Source: Clostridiales bacterium (GTDB lineage Bacteria > Bacillota > Clostridia > Saccharofermentanales > UBA5734). Taken from it: DNA of 7,348 nt. The notes beneath the pieces were generated by a model. That model did no database searches. It saw only the letters and a list, made by a program, of their open reading frames with translations, and was not told the DNA's origin. Shown piece by piece: positions 1-6,263 of the stretch. Made by a program: the position numbers and the translations under genes. How positions within the stretch are numbered: the first letter of the stretch is position 1; the number at the start of each line of letters is the position of its first letter. The DNA lies in the NCBI GenBank assembly GCA_007133255.1, contig SLMY01000261.1, positions 1 through 7,348 on the forward strand, read 5' to 3'.

Positions 1-549
1 GGATCGGGAAAGACAACCCTGATCAATCTGCTGGGCGCGCTGGACCGCCCGACTGATGGTCATGTTTATTTTGATGGCCACGATATTACTCATATCAGCG
101 ATCATAAGCGTGATGAGATCAGACGGCTGCGTATGGGTTTTGTTTTTCAGTCTGTCGCTTTGATCGCGACAATGAACGCTTTTGAAAATGTTGAGTTCGC
201 GCTTCGTGTCGCTGGTTTTGAGCCGAAGAAGCGAAGAGAGAGAGCCGAGGAAGTTTTGGAACTGGTAGGACTGGATAAGAGAATGAAGCACCGGACTCAA
301 GAGCTTTCAGGAGGCGAACAGCAGCGAGTCGCGATTGCCAGAGCGATCGCTCATCATCCGACTGTTTTATTCGCGGATGAACCTACAGGTGAACTTGATA
401 CCAGTATGGGCCTGCAAGTGGTCAGCTTATTTCAGTCGCTGGCTGAAAATCATGGACAGACTGTCGTGATGACGACACACGATCCCAACATGATGGAAGT
501 AGCTGATCTGGTTTTTTCACTCGATAATGGAGGTGTGAACCATGATTGA
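1..549 (+). CDS. ABC transporter ATP-binding protein, MacB/LolD type (5' end missing)
   Basis: This is the nucleotide-binding subunit of an ABC transporter; it would sit on the inner face of the membrane and hydrolyse ATP to drive a partner permease. The reading frame is open from base 1, so the N-terminus lies outside the window and 182 residues are visible. They begin inside Walker A (GSGKTTL). Then come the Q-loop Gln at visible residue 50 (GFVFQS), the signature LSGGEQQRVAIARA near 102-115, Walker B LFADEPTGELD near 123-133 with the catalytic Glu, and the switch His at about 160 (TTHD). The LSGGEQQR signature and DEPTGELD Walker B are typical of the MacB/LolD/FtsE group, which usually pairs with FtsX/MacB-type permeases. 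No permease is visible, so one may lie upstream. The stop overlaps the start of the next ATPase by 8 bases, so the two are very likely co-translated and may form a heterodimer. The substrate cannot be read from the sequence. Confidence 0.95.
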   Translation, partial: GSGKTTLINLLGALDRPTDGHVYFDGHDITHISDHKRDEIRRLRMGFVFQSVALIATMNAFENVEFALRVAGFEPKKRRERAEEVLELVGLDKRMKHRTQELSGGEQQRVAIARAIAHHPTVLFADEPTGELDTSMGLQVVSLFQSLAENHGQTVVMTTHDPNMMEVADLVFSLDNGGVNHD

Positions 550-1486
550 ATGCGAAAATCTGGTTAAAATTTATAAAACACGCGACTTTGAGGTGCTGGC
601 ACTGCAGGGATTAGATCTTAATGTTGAGCGGGGCGAGCTGATGGCTATAATCGGTAATAGCGGTTCTGGCAAATCAACCCTGCTGAATATGCTGGGTGGT
701 CTTGATCGCCCGTCTGCCGGCCGGCTCCTTGTAGATGGCCATGATCTTCTCAAATTAAATGACCGCCAGCTGATTGATTATAAGAGAAGGACAGTTGGGT
801 TTGTCTGGCAGAATAACGCCCGCAACCTCATTCCCTTCTTAACCGCTCTGCAGAATGTAGAAGTACCGCTGGTGATAAATTCGGCCAAAAAACGGCGGGA
901 ACGCGCGACACAACTGCTTGAGACAGTGGGGCTCGGCAGCAGAAAACATAATAAGCTGCATCAGCTGTCGGGAGGTGAGCAGCAGCGTGTCGCGATCGCG
1001 ATCTCACTGGCGAATAATCCGAGTCTGCTGCTGGCCGACGAACCGACTGGTTCGGTTGATCAGACGACAACCGGTATGATCTTTGATCTTTTTCGCAGTC
1101 TGAACAGGGAGATGAATCTGACCATTGTGATTGTAACGCATGACCGACAGCTTTCCAGGCAGGTTGGCCGTGTTGTGGCCATTCGTGACGGCCGTACAAG
1201 CAGCGAACTGCTGCTGCGGCAAAGCTATCTGGAAAAGATGAAAAACCTTGAATCGCTTGAAGAAGTCGGTCATGAGCAGGATGAATCAGAACAGTCGCAT
1301 GAAGAGCTTGTGGTCCTTGACCGCAGCGGCCGCCTGCAGATCCCGCGTGAATATCTGGAACAGATCGGTGTTAAAGGCCGCAGAATGGTTAAGGCGGAAC
1401 TGGCAGATAATAAAATCGTTCTGACCGCCCCCAATGAAGATGACCTGGCCTCTTCACATGAAAAAGGCGCGGATTCAAGTTTCTGA
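542..1486 (+). CDS. ABC transporter ATP-binding protein with AbrB-like C-terminal tail
   Basis: A complete second ABC ATPase of the MacB/LolD group, 314 residues. Walker A is GNSGSGKST at 38-46, the Q-loop is FVWQNN near 87-92, the signature LSGGEQQRVAIA is at 142-153, Walker B LLLADEPTGSVD is at 162-173 with Glu167, and the switch His is about residue 200. A plain ATPase of this group ends near residue 225. Here about 90 residues follow: a charged, Glu-rich linker (about 228-255), then a stretch at about 256-296 with the pattern VVLDRSGRLQIPREYL, then GVKG and KIVLTAPN. That pattern resembles the AbrB/SpoVT/MazE swapped-hairpin fold (strand, S-G-R-x-x-I-P, helix, strand). The start at 542 is supported by GGAGGTG at 529-535 with a 6-base spacer, lying inside the end of the previous gene. 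The ATPase call is firm. The tail domain is a pattern match by eye, and whether it binds DNA or acts as a dimerisation or regulatory module is unknown. Confidence 0.95.
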   Translation: MIECENLVKIYKTRDFEVLALQGLDLNVERGELMAIIGNSGSGKSTLLNMLGGLDRPSAGRLLVDGHDLLKLNDRQLIDYKRRTVGFVWQNNARNLIPFLTALQNVEVPLVINSAKKRRERATQLLETVGLGSRKHNKLHQLSGGEQQRVAIAISLANNPSLLLADEPTGSVDQTTTGMIFDLFRSLNREMNLTIVIVTHDRQLSRQVGRVVAIRDGRTSSELLLRQSYLEKMKNLESLEEVGHEQDESEQSHEELVVLDRSGRLQIPREYLEQIGVKGRRMVKAELADNKIVLTAPNEDDLASSHEKGADSSF

Positions 1487-1541
1487 GCTAATATCTCCGG
1501 TCCTTAATACGGCTGAATAAGTGATCTTGCGCCAAACCCTG

Positions 1542-1568
1542 GCTCATATGACAAAAACAGATATGAGC
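1542..1568. repeat. Inverted repeat between convergent genes, possible stem-loop
   Basis: GCTCATAT (1542-1549) and ATATGAGC (1561-1568) form a perfect 8-bp inverted repeat around an 11-base loop. It lies 55 bases after the ABC ATPase stop and 6 bases after the stop of the minus-strand regulator, where a two-way terminator would be expected. Neither side is followed by a T-run, so it is not a textbook Rho-independent terminator. It could still stabilise the 3' end of either transcript, or be a protein site. Confidence 0.6.
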
Positions 1569-1574
1569 AGCACC

Positions 1575-1886
1575 TTATTGTAATCTTTCAGGATGTTCAA
1601 ATTCAGCAGATTGCTGGATCAAACGGCATAGCTCAAGAAGATGCGACTCTTCAATATCAAGAGCTAAACAGATTTCCTGCAGTTTGCTCATACTGATTTT
1701 TGATTGACCTCTTTCAATATCACTTAGATAGGAGGGGTCTGTTCCGGCGATCAGCGCCACTGTGTTTTGTGAAATCCCAACTATAAAGCGAAATCTTTTC
1801 AACATCAAGCCAAGAATCTGCTGGCTCAAATCCTGATCAGGGTTTTGTTTTCTGTCCGCATTTTCATGATAGCTTTCAACCGGCAT
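1575..1886 (-). CDS. XRE-family helix-turn-helix transcriptional regulator
   Basis: A small, 103-residue DNA-binding protein, probably a local repressor. The helix-turn-helix (Cro/C1 type) spans about residues 26-82: the first helix is QQILGLMLKRFRFIVG, the second is SQNTVALIAG, and the recognition helix follows in TDPSYLSDIERGQ. The hydrophobic KLQEICLALDI segment that closes this fold comes next. No sensor or enzyme domain is present; the short C-terminal tail (SHLLELCRLIQQSAEF) could help dimerisation. The start is supported by GGAGGTG on the minus strand (complement of 1891-1897), 4 bases before the ATG. The gene is divergent from hflX and convergent with the ABC ATPase. A GAAACA-type inverted repeat in the divergent region is a candidate operator. 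Its target genes and signal are unknown; control of itself and/or hflX is inferred from position only. Confidence 0.88.
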   Translation of the reverse strand: MPVESYHENADRKQNPDQDLSQQILGLMLKRFRFIVGISQNTVALIAGTDPSYLSDIERGQSKISMSKLQEICLALDIEESHLLELCRLIQQSAEFEHPERLQ

Positions 1887-1915
1887 CTGACACCTCCATG
1901 GTGAAATGAGTCTGG

Positions 1916-1945
1916 TTCATTGTTATGGATGTCGTGTGTTATAAT
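1916..1945 (+). promoter_or_regulatory. Predicted extended -10 sigma-A-type promoter for hflX
   Basis: TGTTATAAT at 1937-1945 matches the extended -10 consensus TGnTATAAT exactly. A weak -35 (TTCATT, 1916-1921) lies 18 bases upstream; extended -10 promoters often tolerate a poor -35. Transcription would begin near 1952 and give an hflX leader of about 190 bases. It has not been tested, and the promoter of the divergent regulator could not be placed with confidence. Confidence 0.5.
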
Positions 1946-1953
1946 TAAGGATA

Positions 1954-1993
1954 AGAAACAGCATAATATTATTATATATAAAAAAGTGTTTCT
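1954..1993. repeat. Inverted repeat, candidate operator at the hflX promoter
   Basis: AGAAACA (1954-1960) and TGTTTCT (1987-1993) are perfect 7-bp inverted arms, with centres 33 bases apart or about three helical turns. Between them is a very A+T-rich spacer containing the palindrome ATAATATTAT (1963-1972). The left arm starts about 9 bases after the predicted -10, so a bound protein would cover the transcription start. The divergent XRE regulator is the obvious candidate binder, by inference. In RNA the arms could also pair as a stem. Confidence 0.4.
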
Positions 1994-2050
1994 GACTAGT
2001 GGCAATAATGGAAACGTAAGATTATCATCTGGCTGATGTGGGGTTTATTA

Positions 2051-2152
2051 ATGTCAAAAAGCGGCTGCCTTCCTTTTTATATGGAACTCGCATCATATAA
2101 AATATTTATAGCGGCTATAAACCTTAAGAATGATGGAGGCGTACATGACTGA
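2051..2152 (+). CDS. Possible 33-codon leader ORF upstream of hflX
   Basis: An ATG at 2051 opens a 33-codon frame whose stop (TGA, 2150-2152) overlaps the hflX start at 2145 by 8 bases (ATGACTGA). The geometry matches the ATPase pair at 542-549, where the downstream ribosome-binding site is read in frame as GG near the C-terminus. A purine stretch GGGG (2040-2043) lies 7 bases before the ATG, which is a weak ribosome-binding site. The peptide (starting MSKSGCLPFYMELASY) matches nothing I recognise. A second in-frame ATG lies at 2081. It could be a leader peptide coupling hflX translation to ribosome state, or chance; a frame this short needs little luck. Confidence 0.25.
   Translation: MSKSGCLPFYMELASYKIFIAAINLKNDGGVHD
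2135..2139 (+). promoter_or_regulatory. Ribosome-binding site that sets the hflX start at 2145
   Basis: GGAGG lies 5 bases before the ATG at 2145. The in-frame ATGs at 2130 and 2133 lie upstream of or against this site, so they are unlikely starts. Confidence 0.8.
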
Positions 2153-3446
2153 AAAAGCAGAGAAGGCGATCTGTGTGGGTTTGTGCACAGGATCGACAAA
2201 GGATGAGCAGGAACAAGCGGAGCGTTCACTGGAGGAACTGGCTGAGCTGGCAGAAGCTGCCGGCGCCAGTGTAGAAGCGATTGTTCTTCAGAACCGAAAA
2301 CATCCTGAACCGGCGACCTATATGGGCAGCGGCAAACTTCAGGAGATAAAGCAGATGAGTCAGCATAAAGATATCAATCTGATCATTTGTGATGATGAAC
2401 TGTCAGGCTCACAAATGCGCAATATAGAACAGGAAACTGATTGCCGTGTAATTGACCGGTCGATGCTGATTCTTGATATTTTTGCCAGACGAGCTGTGAC
2501 ACGTGAGGGTAAAATTCAAGTAGAGATGGCCCAGCTGCAGTATCAGCTTAGTCATCTGGCCGGCCAGGGCCAGGCTATGTCCAGACTGGCCGGTGGTATT
2601 GGCACCCGCGGACCAGGTGAGTCACAAATGGAAACCGACAGGCGTCATATTTATCGTAAAATCGCGTCTTTACAGAAAGCGTTGACAAAAGTCAGTCTGA
2701 ATCGCGAACAGCTAAGGCGAAAAAGGCAGCACGAAGCGAATACAGTGATCGCGGTTGTCGGCTACACAAACGCTGGCAAATCAACCCTGATTAACCGCAT
2801 CTGCCAATCAGATCTGTTTACCGCGGATCAGGTCTTCGCGACGCTCGATCCTTCAGTCAGAAGACTGCAGTTTTCTGATCAGCGTGATGTCCTTCTGGTC
2901 GACACGATCGGTTTTATCCGCAAACTGCCGCATCATCTCATCGACGCGTTTCATTCAACACTTGAAGAAGTCCGGCAGGCCGACGCCATCTTGCAAGTGG
3001 TTGATGCTAGTGATCCCGATTTAGAGCAGCAGATGGAAACGGTTGATCAGCTGCTGGCTGATCTGGAGGCTTCCTCGAAGCGAAGAATCATCATCTTTAA
3101 TAAGATCGATCAGCTTGACTTGCCTCAGAAAAAACTGTTTCAGAACATGGCACGAAATAAGGGGCGGCCAGACGAGGAGATGATCACGCTATCAGCCAAA
3201 ACAGGTGAAGGCCTGGACAAGCTGATAGAGAAAATAAGACAATTCAATGTGAGCCGCCAGGTTTCAGTCAGCCTGTTGATACCCTATCAGAAAACAAGCT
3301 GGCTCCATTATATGCGGCAGCATGGTTCGCTTGATTCGGTTGCTTATCTGAATGAAGGCATACGCGCCGCAGGTCATATTCCACAACAATTCTATGAACC
3401 CCTTAGACCATTTGTCAGGCTTGCGAAAAACGGGCAGGAGCGATAA
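2145..3446 (+). CDS. hflX: GTPase HflX, ribosome-associated
   Basis: HflX is a GTPase that binds the 50S subunit and, in characterised bacteria, splits stalled 70S ribosomes under heat or antibiotic stress. The protein has 433 residues, close to the usual 410-430. The N-terminal HflX domain carries ATYMGSGKLQEI (57-68), DDELSGSQMRN (83-93) and DRSMLILDIFARRA (104-117). The family hallmark GTRGPGE is at 153-159, followed by a basic coiled-coil linker (about 160-198). The Ras-like G domain has G1 GYTNAGKST (206-214), G2 ATLDPS (232-237), G3 DTIGFI (253-258), G4 NKID (319-322) and G5 SAK (350-352). All key motifs are intact. It is set apart from the downstream lipid operon by about 100 bases. 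Its long leader, a divergent regulator and a possible upstream ORF suggest controlled expression. Some Firmicutes carry a second, antibiotic-resistance HflX (HflXr); whether this copy is the housekeeping one cannot be told from the window. Confidence 0.96.
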   Translation: MTEKAEKAICVGLCTGSTKDEQEQAERSLEELAELAEAAGASVEAIVLQNRKHPEPATYMGSGKLQEIKQMSQHKDINLIICDDELSGSQMRNIEQETDCRVIDRSMLILDIFARRAVTREGKIQVEMAQLQYQLSHLAGQGQAMSRLAGGIGTRGPGESQMETDRRHIYRKIASLQKALTKVSLNREQLRRKRQHEANTVIAVVGYTNAGKSTLINRICQSDLFTADQVFATLDPSVRRLQFSDQRDVLLVDTIGFIRKLPHHLIDAFHSTLEEVRQADAILQVVDASDPDLEQQMETVDQLLADLEASSKRRIIIFNKIDQLDLPQKKLFQNMARNKGRPDEEMITLSAKTGEGLDKLIEKIRQFNVSRQVSVSLLIPYQKTSWLHYMRQHGSLDSVAYLNEGIRAAGHIPQQFYEPLRPFVRLAKNGQER

Positions 3447-3464
3447 ACTAACAAAATAGTTATC
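3442..3464. repeat. Weak inverted repeat overlapping the hflX stop
   Basis: GATAAACTA (3442-3450) and TAGTTATC (3457-3464) pair as an 8-bp stem with one bulged A and a 6-base loop. It covers the hflX stop codon (3444-3446) and is followed by TTATTACTT, a poor T-tract. The stem is mostly A-T, so it would be a weak terminator; it could instead be a protein site. Confidence 0.35.
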
Positions 3465-3470
3465 TTATTA

Positions 3471-3485
3471 CTTGGTAAATCAAAG
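3471..3485. promoter_or_regulatory. Possible degenerate FabT-type operator upstream of fabT-like gene
   Basis: Known FabT sites are palindromes close to TTTGATTATCAAA. Here CTTGGTAAATCAAAG keeps one half-site intact (ATCAAA, 3479-3484) while the other half is diverged (TTGGTA, 3472-3477). It lies about 60 bases before the fabT-like start, where autoregulation would be expected. TTGGTA could equally be a -35 element, but I found no well-spaced -10. This is a weak match. Confidence 0.25.
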
Positions 3486-3530
3486 CATTAGCTGAAAAAT
3501 TGTTATGCAGCCATTAGATCATGTCCTCAG

Positions 3531-3535
3531 GGAGG
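3531..3535 (+). promoter_or_regulatory. Ribosome-binding site that sets the fabT-like start at 3545
   Basis: GGAGG, with G before it, lies 9 bases before the ATG at 3545. The in-frame ATG at 3521 lies upstream of this site and has no ribosome-binding site of its own. Confidence 0.75.
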
Positions 3536-3544
3536 CAGACCAGC

Positions 3545-4018
3545 ATGAACGACTATGAGAAGAAAGTAAACACTTTACTATTGGATATATACGACAAAAT
3601 CCTTGTTACTGAGGAAAAAGCACTCAGCAAAGGTACGTTCAGTGATTTGTCGGTTGCTGAAATGCATACGCTGGAGGGCATTGGTCTTTATGAGGCCCGG
3701 ACTATGAGTGAGACAGCCGCGACGCTTGGCATTACAACCGGCACATTGACAGTCGCGATTGATCGGCTTGTACGCAAGGGATATGTCGCGCGGCGTCGCG
3801 ATTCTGAAGATCGGCGGGTTGTCAGAATCAGTCTGACCAAAAAGGGAAAGCTGGCGTACAGGATGCATAATAAATTTCACACCCTTCTGGTTGACCGGCT
3901 CATCCATCCGCTTGATGAAAAACAGCGACAGGTTTTGCTGGATACACTTATGGCTATATCTGACTTTGTCGGTGAGCAATATCATCGCTATAACACAGCC
4001 GATCAACAGGAGGAATGA
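3545..4018 (+). CDS. fabT: MarR-family regulator, FabT-like fatty-acid repressor
   Basis: A 157-residue winged-helix protein of the MarR family that most resembles FabT, the repressor of type II fatty-acid synthesis genes in lactic acid bacteria; in characterised species long-chain acyl-ACP is the co-repressor. FabT-like features are ILVTEEKAL near 19-27, LSVAEMHTLEGIG (35-47), the helix-turn-helix TMSETAATLGITTGTLTVAIDRLVRKGY (53-80, no gap), and the wing DRRVVRISLTKKGK (89-102), then KLAYRMHNKFH. The DRRVV wing and TLT recognition helix are well kept. The start at 3545 is set by GGAGG. The gene is first in a four-gene lipid operon and ends 2 bases before the acp start. That position next to acp is the same logic as the fab clusters where FabT is usually found, but no fab elongation gene is in view. 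FabT is favoured over a generic MarR protein by residue pattern and context. Confidence 0.82.
   Translation: MNDYEKKVNTLLLDIYDKILVTEEKALSKGTFSDLSVAEMHTLEGIGLYEARTMSETAATLGITTGTLTVAIDRLVRKGYVARRRDSEDRRVVRISLTKKGKLAYRMHNKFHTLLVDRLIHPLDEKQRQVLLDTLMAISDFVGEQYHRYNTADQQEE
4008..4013 (+). promoter_or_regulatory. Ribosome-binding site that sets the acp start at 4021
   Basis: AGGAGG ends 7 bases before the ATG at 4021 but only 1 base before the alternative in-frame ATG at 4015, which is too close for initiation. It lies within the last codons of the fabT-like gene. Confidence 0.85.
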
Positions 4019-4020
4019 AA

Positions 4021-4305
4021 ATGGCAGATAATCAAACCATGGCGAAGATACAAAAGAAAGTGATCTCGACAATCGCGGAACTATCTGGCAAAGATAAAGA
4101 AGAACTGACACCGGATACGTCACTCATGCACGATCTCAATCTTGACTCTTTAGCTTTGTTTGAGATTGTGATTGAACTGGAATCTTATTATCATCTGCGT
4201 ATATCTGATGAAGAAATTGAAGCTTTGAGAACAATCAAGGAAATTGTTGATTTTATTGATGAGCAGCTCAGGCATAAGAAACTGCCTGGCAGCAAGGAAG
4301 CATAG
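4021..4305 (+). CDS. Acyl carrier protein
   Basis: A small acidic cytosolic protein (94 residues) that carries acyl chains on a phosphopantetheine arm. The attachment motif LNLDSLALFEIVIELE is present, with the modified Ser at residue 43 in DSL. Upstream is the usual KKVISTIAELSGKDKEELTPDTSLMHDL; downstream are the helix III/IV residues ISDEEIEALRTIKEIVDFI. It is slightly longer than a housekeeping ACP (75-80 residues) because of a short N-terminal extension and a basic C-terminal tail (LRHKKLPGSKEA). It lies between a FabT-like regulator and an acyl-activating enzyme rather than among fab genes. This suggests an auxiliary ACP dedicated to incoming fatty acids, comparable to AcpB of Enterococcus faecalis, which is needed for FabT control. 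That role is inference; whether the genome has another acp decides it. Confidence 0.93.
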   Translation: MADNQTMAKIQKKVISTIAELSGKDKEELTPDTSLMHDLNLDSLALFEIVIELESYYHLRISDEEIEALRTIKEIVDFIDEQLRHKKLPGSKEA

Positions 4306-4315
4306 CAGGTACTAT

Positions 4316-6259
4316 ATGCAGCAAGTTGAAGGTAAAAAATATTATCCGGTTCGGTCATTTGACAATTTGCGTGAGATGATTGAGCAGTCAGTCGCCTTAT
4401 ACAAGGATATGCCGGCATTTCGTTTCAGGCAGTCTCCTGTTGATGAGGACATTCAGGTCAGAACCTACAGTGATTTTCTGTCAGATTATAAAGCCCTTGG
4501 CACCAGCCTGCTGAATCTTAACCTGAAGGGCAGCCGTATCGCGGTTGTCGGCGCTAATTCATATGCCTGGTGCGTCGCACACGCGGCTGTCATCAATGGC
4601 GCGGGCGTTGTTGTACCGATAGACAGCATGCTGCCGCAGGATGAGCTGATTGATCTTTTATCAAGAGGCAAAGTTGACGCTTTGTTTTATGATGCCAGTT
4701 ATCAGCTGGTCGCGAATGAGGCAGCAAAAAAACTGCGGGATCTGCGGTTCTGTATCTGCCTGCGGCCGGAACTGGTGAAAGCGGCTGAGCGGCCATTATG
4801 GCAGAAAACCGTACAAAGCGAGGCTGGCATATCGGGTCACAGCTTAGCTGAAAATAGCAGCGAAACTTCAGCAGCCGGTTTTCTTTCTTTTGATACCTGC
4901 CTTAACAGCGGGTATCAGCTGATCAGCCAGGGCGATACCTCATACAGTGAGATAACGATTGATTCCGGCGCTCTTGCCAGTCTCTTATTTACTTCGGGAA
5001 CGACAAGCGCGTCAAAGGCAGTGATGCTCAGTCATCGTAATATTTGCGCTAATATCCAGGGGCTGGCCGCGGTGGTTACATTACCCCCGGGTATCCGCAT
5101 GTTGTCTGTCTTGCCTCTCCACCATACATTTGAAAACACATGCGGCCTTTATATGGCCCTTTATGTAGGTGCTCAGATTCACGAGAGCGACGGTCTGCGG
5201 TATATTCAGAAAAACATGAATGAATATAAAATTGAGATGGTGATCGGGGTGCCGCTGCTGTTTAGTAATTTTTATGGCAAGGTTCAGGCAGCGCTCAGAA
5301 AAAGCGGCAAGGATAAACTGGTGAATCGCCTGATTCCTGTTACACAGACTTTAAGAAAAGTTGGCATTGATCTTCGCGGAAAAGTATATAAGCAGATCCT
5401 TAACGCTTTTGGCGGCCACTTCAGATTAGGTATTTGCGGCGCGGCGCCGGTTGACCCTGATATTCTTCGCTTTTTCGATGCTGTTGGCATCAGGATCCTC
5501 GAAGGATACGGCCTGACGGAAGCTTCTCCGGTTATCAGCGGCTGTAACACGAAGGTGTTCTCGCCCGGGACAGTGGGAGAACCACTTTATGGCGTAACGG
5601 TAGCTATTCTTGCCGATAAGCCGGGTGAGACCGGGGAAATCCTGGCCAGGGGCGAGAGCATTATGCTTGGCTATTATGAGAACCCGGAGGCAACAGCTGA
5701 AGCGATTGATCACGATGGATGGCTGCATACAGGAGATATGGGTTTTATTGAGCCTGAATCAGGACTGCTGAAAATTACCGGGCGTCTGAAATCGATGATC
5801 GTGCTGAAAACCGGTAAGAAAGTCTTTCCTGAAGAAATAGAACAGCTGATCGGACAGCATAACTACATTAAGGAATCACTGGTATGGGGTGAAGACAGTG
5901 AAGAAGGTGATGTTGTGATCAGCGCCAAATTTGTGATTGATAAAGAAGCGCTGGAAATGTCAGACCCGCTGGCAATCGATGAGACAACGCTGCAGGAGCG
6001 TCTGAACACAATGATCAGTGACGTTAACAGCAAAATGCCTTCTTTTAAAGCCATAAAGCAGTATGTGTACAGTTTTCAGGAAATGGTAAAGACAACAACA
6101 AGAAAAGTAAAAAGACCGGTTGAAGTTGACAAGAACAACCGGCTGATGCAAGACAAAAAGCTGCAGTGGCGGCAGCTGACCGGCAGGAATATTGACCTGC
6201 TGGATGAGGACGCGCGACAGGCTAACGATCAGCTGTCTGAAAAGGATAAGGATAGGTGA
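4316..6259 (+). CDS. AMP-forming long-chain acyl-CoA / acyl-ACP synthetase
   Basis: A 647-residue member of the adenylate-forming (ANL) superfamily that activates a carboxylic acid with ATP to acyl-AMP and transfers it to a thiol. The P-loop LLFTSGTTSASKAVMLSH is at 223-240, EGYGLTEASPV (A5) at 396-406, HTGD (A7) at 471-474, the hinge ITGRLKSMIVLKTGKKVFPEEIE (A8) at 487-509, and the A10 lysine at 597 in KTTTRKVKR. Size and order match long-chain fatty-acyl ligases (FadD/LCACS). No membrane segment or signal is evident. Two departures from consensus: SASKA replaces GxPKG in the P-loop, and Arg replaces the usual Gly before the A10 lysine. The start at 4316 is chosen because upstream codons overlap acp and AGGT (4307-4310) gives a spaced, weak ribosome-binding site; the gap to acp is 10 bases. 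Its place directly after acp suggests the acceptor is that ACP rather than CoA. This is inference. Confidence 0.9.
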   Translation: MQQVEGKKYYPVRSFDNLREMIEQSVALYKDMPAFRFRQSPVDEDIQVRTYSDFLSDYKALGTSLLNLNLKGSRIAVVGANSYAWCVAHAAVINGAGVVVPIDSMLPQDELIDLLSRGKVDALFYDASYQLVANEAAKKLRDLRFCICLRPELVKAAERPLWQKTVQSEAGISGHSLAENSSETSAAGFLSFDTCLNSGYQLISQGDTSYSEITIDSGALASLLFTSGTTSASKAVMLSHRNICANIQGLAAVVTLPPGIRMLSVLPLHHTFENTCGLYMALYVGAQIHESDGLRYIQKNMNEYKIEMVIGVPLLFSNFYGKVQAALRKSGKDKLVNRLIPVTQTLRKVGIDLRGKVYKQILNAFGGHFRLGICGAAPVDPDILRFFDAVGIRILEGYGLTEASPVISGCNTKVFSPGTVGEPLYGVTVAILADKPGETGEILARGESIMLGYYENPEATAEAIDHDGWLHTGDMGFIEPESGLLKITGRLKSMIVLKTGKKVFPEEIEQLIGQHNYIKESLVWGEDSEEGDVVISAKFVIDKEALEMSDPLAIDETTLQERLNTMISDVNSKMPSFKAIKQYVYSFQEMVKTTTRKVKRPVEVDKNNRLMQDKKLQWRQLTGRNIDLLDEDARQANDQLSEKDKDR

Positions 6260-6263
6260 TGTG

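Noticed and set aside
828..1199. Open frame on the minus strand (123 codons)
   Set aside because: Antisense to the conserved core of the second ABC ATPase, with no ribosome-binding site I could see and a low-complexity translation.
2056..2079. Possible attenuator hairpin (AAAAAG...CTTTTT) in the hflX leader
   Set aside because: The pairing is mostly A-T with mismatches and a very small core, so it is not convincing as a terminator.
2096..2101. TATAAA as a second hflX promoter -10
   Set aside because: No usable -35 at 16-18 bases upstream and no extended TG, in an A+T-rich stretch where such hexamers arise by chance.
3578..4123. Long open frame on the minus strand (181 codons)
   Set aside because: It lies wholly opposite the fabT-like gene and acp, both of which have strong family motifs and ribosome-binding sites. 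The translation has no recognisable domain.
4244..4315. Upstream start for the acyl ligase at 4244
   Set aside because: It would overlap most of the end of acp in another frame and add residues with no family similarity; 4316 leaves a normal 10-base gap.
5284..5728. Two overlapping minus-strand open frames inside the acyl ligase
   Set aside because: They are antisense to the conserved A5 region of the ligase, and their existence is explained by its codon bias.
6192..6263. Upstream start for the lipid kinase at 6192
   Set aside because: The extra 24 residues are read out of frame through the end of the ligase and do not look like a DAGK N-terminus; the conserved region begins just after 6264.
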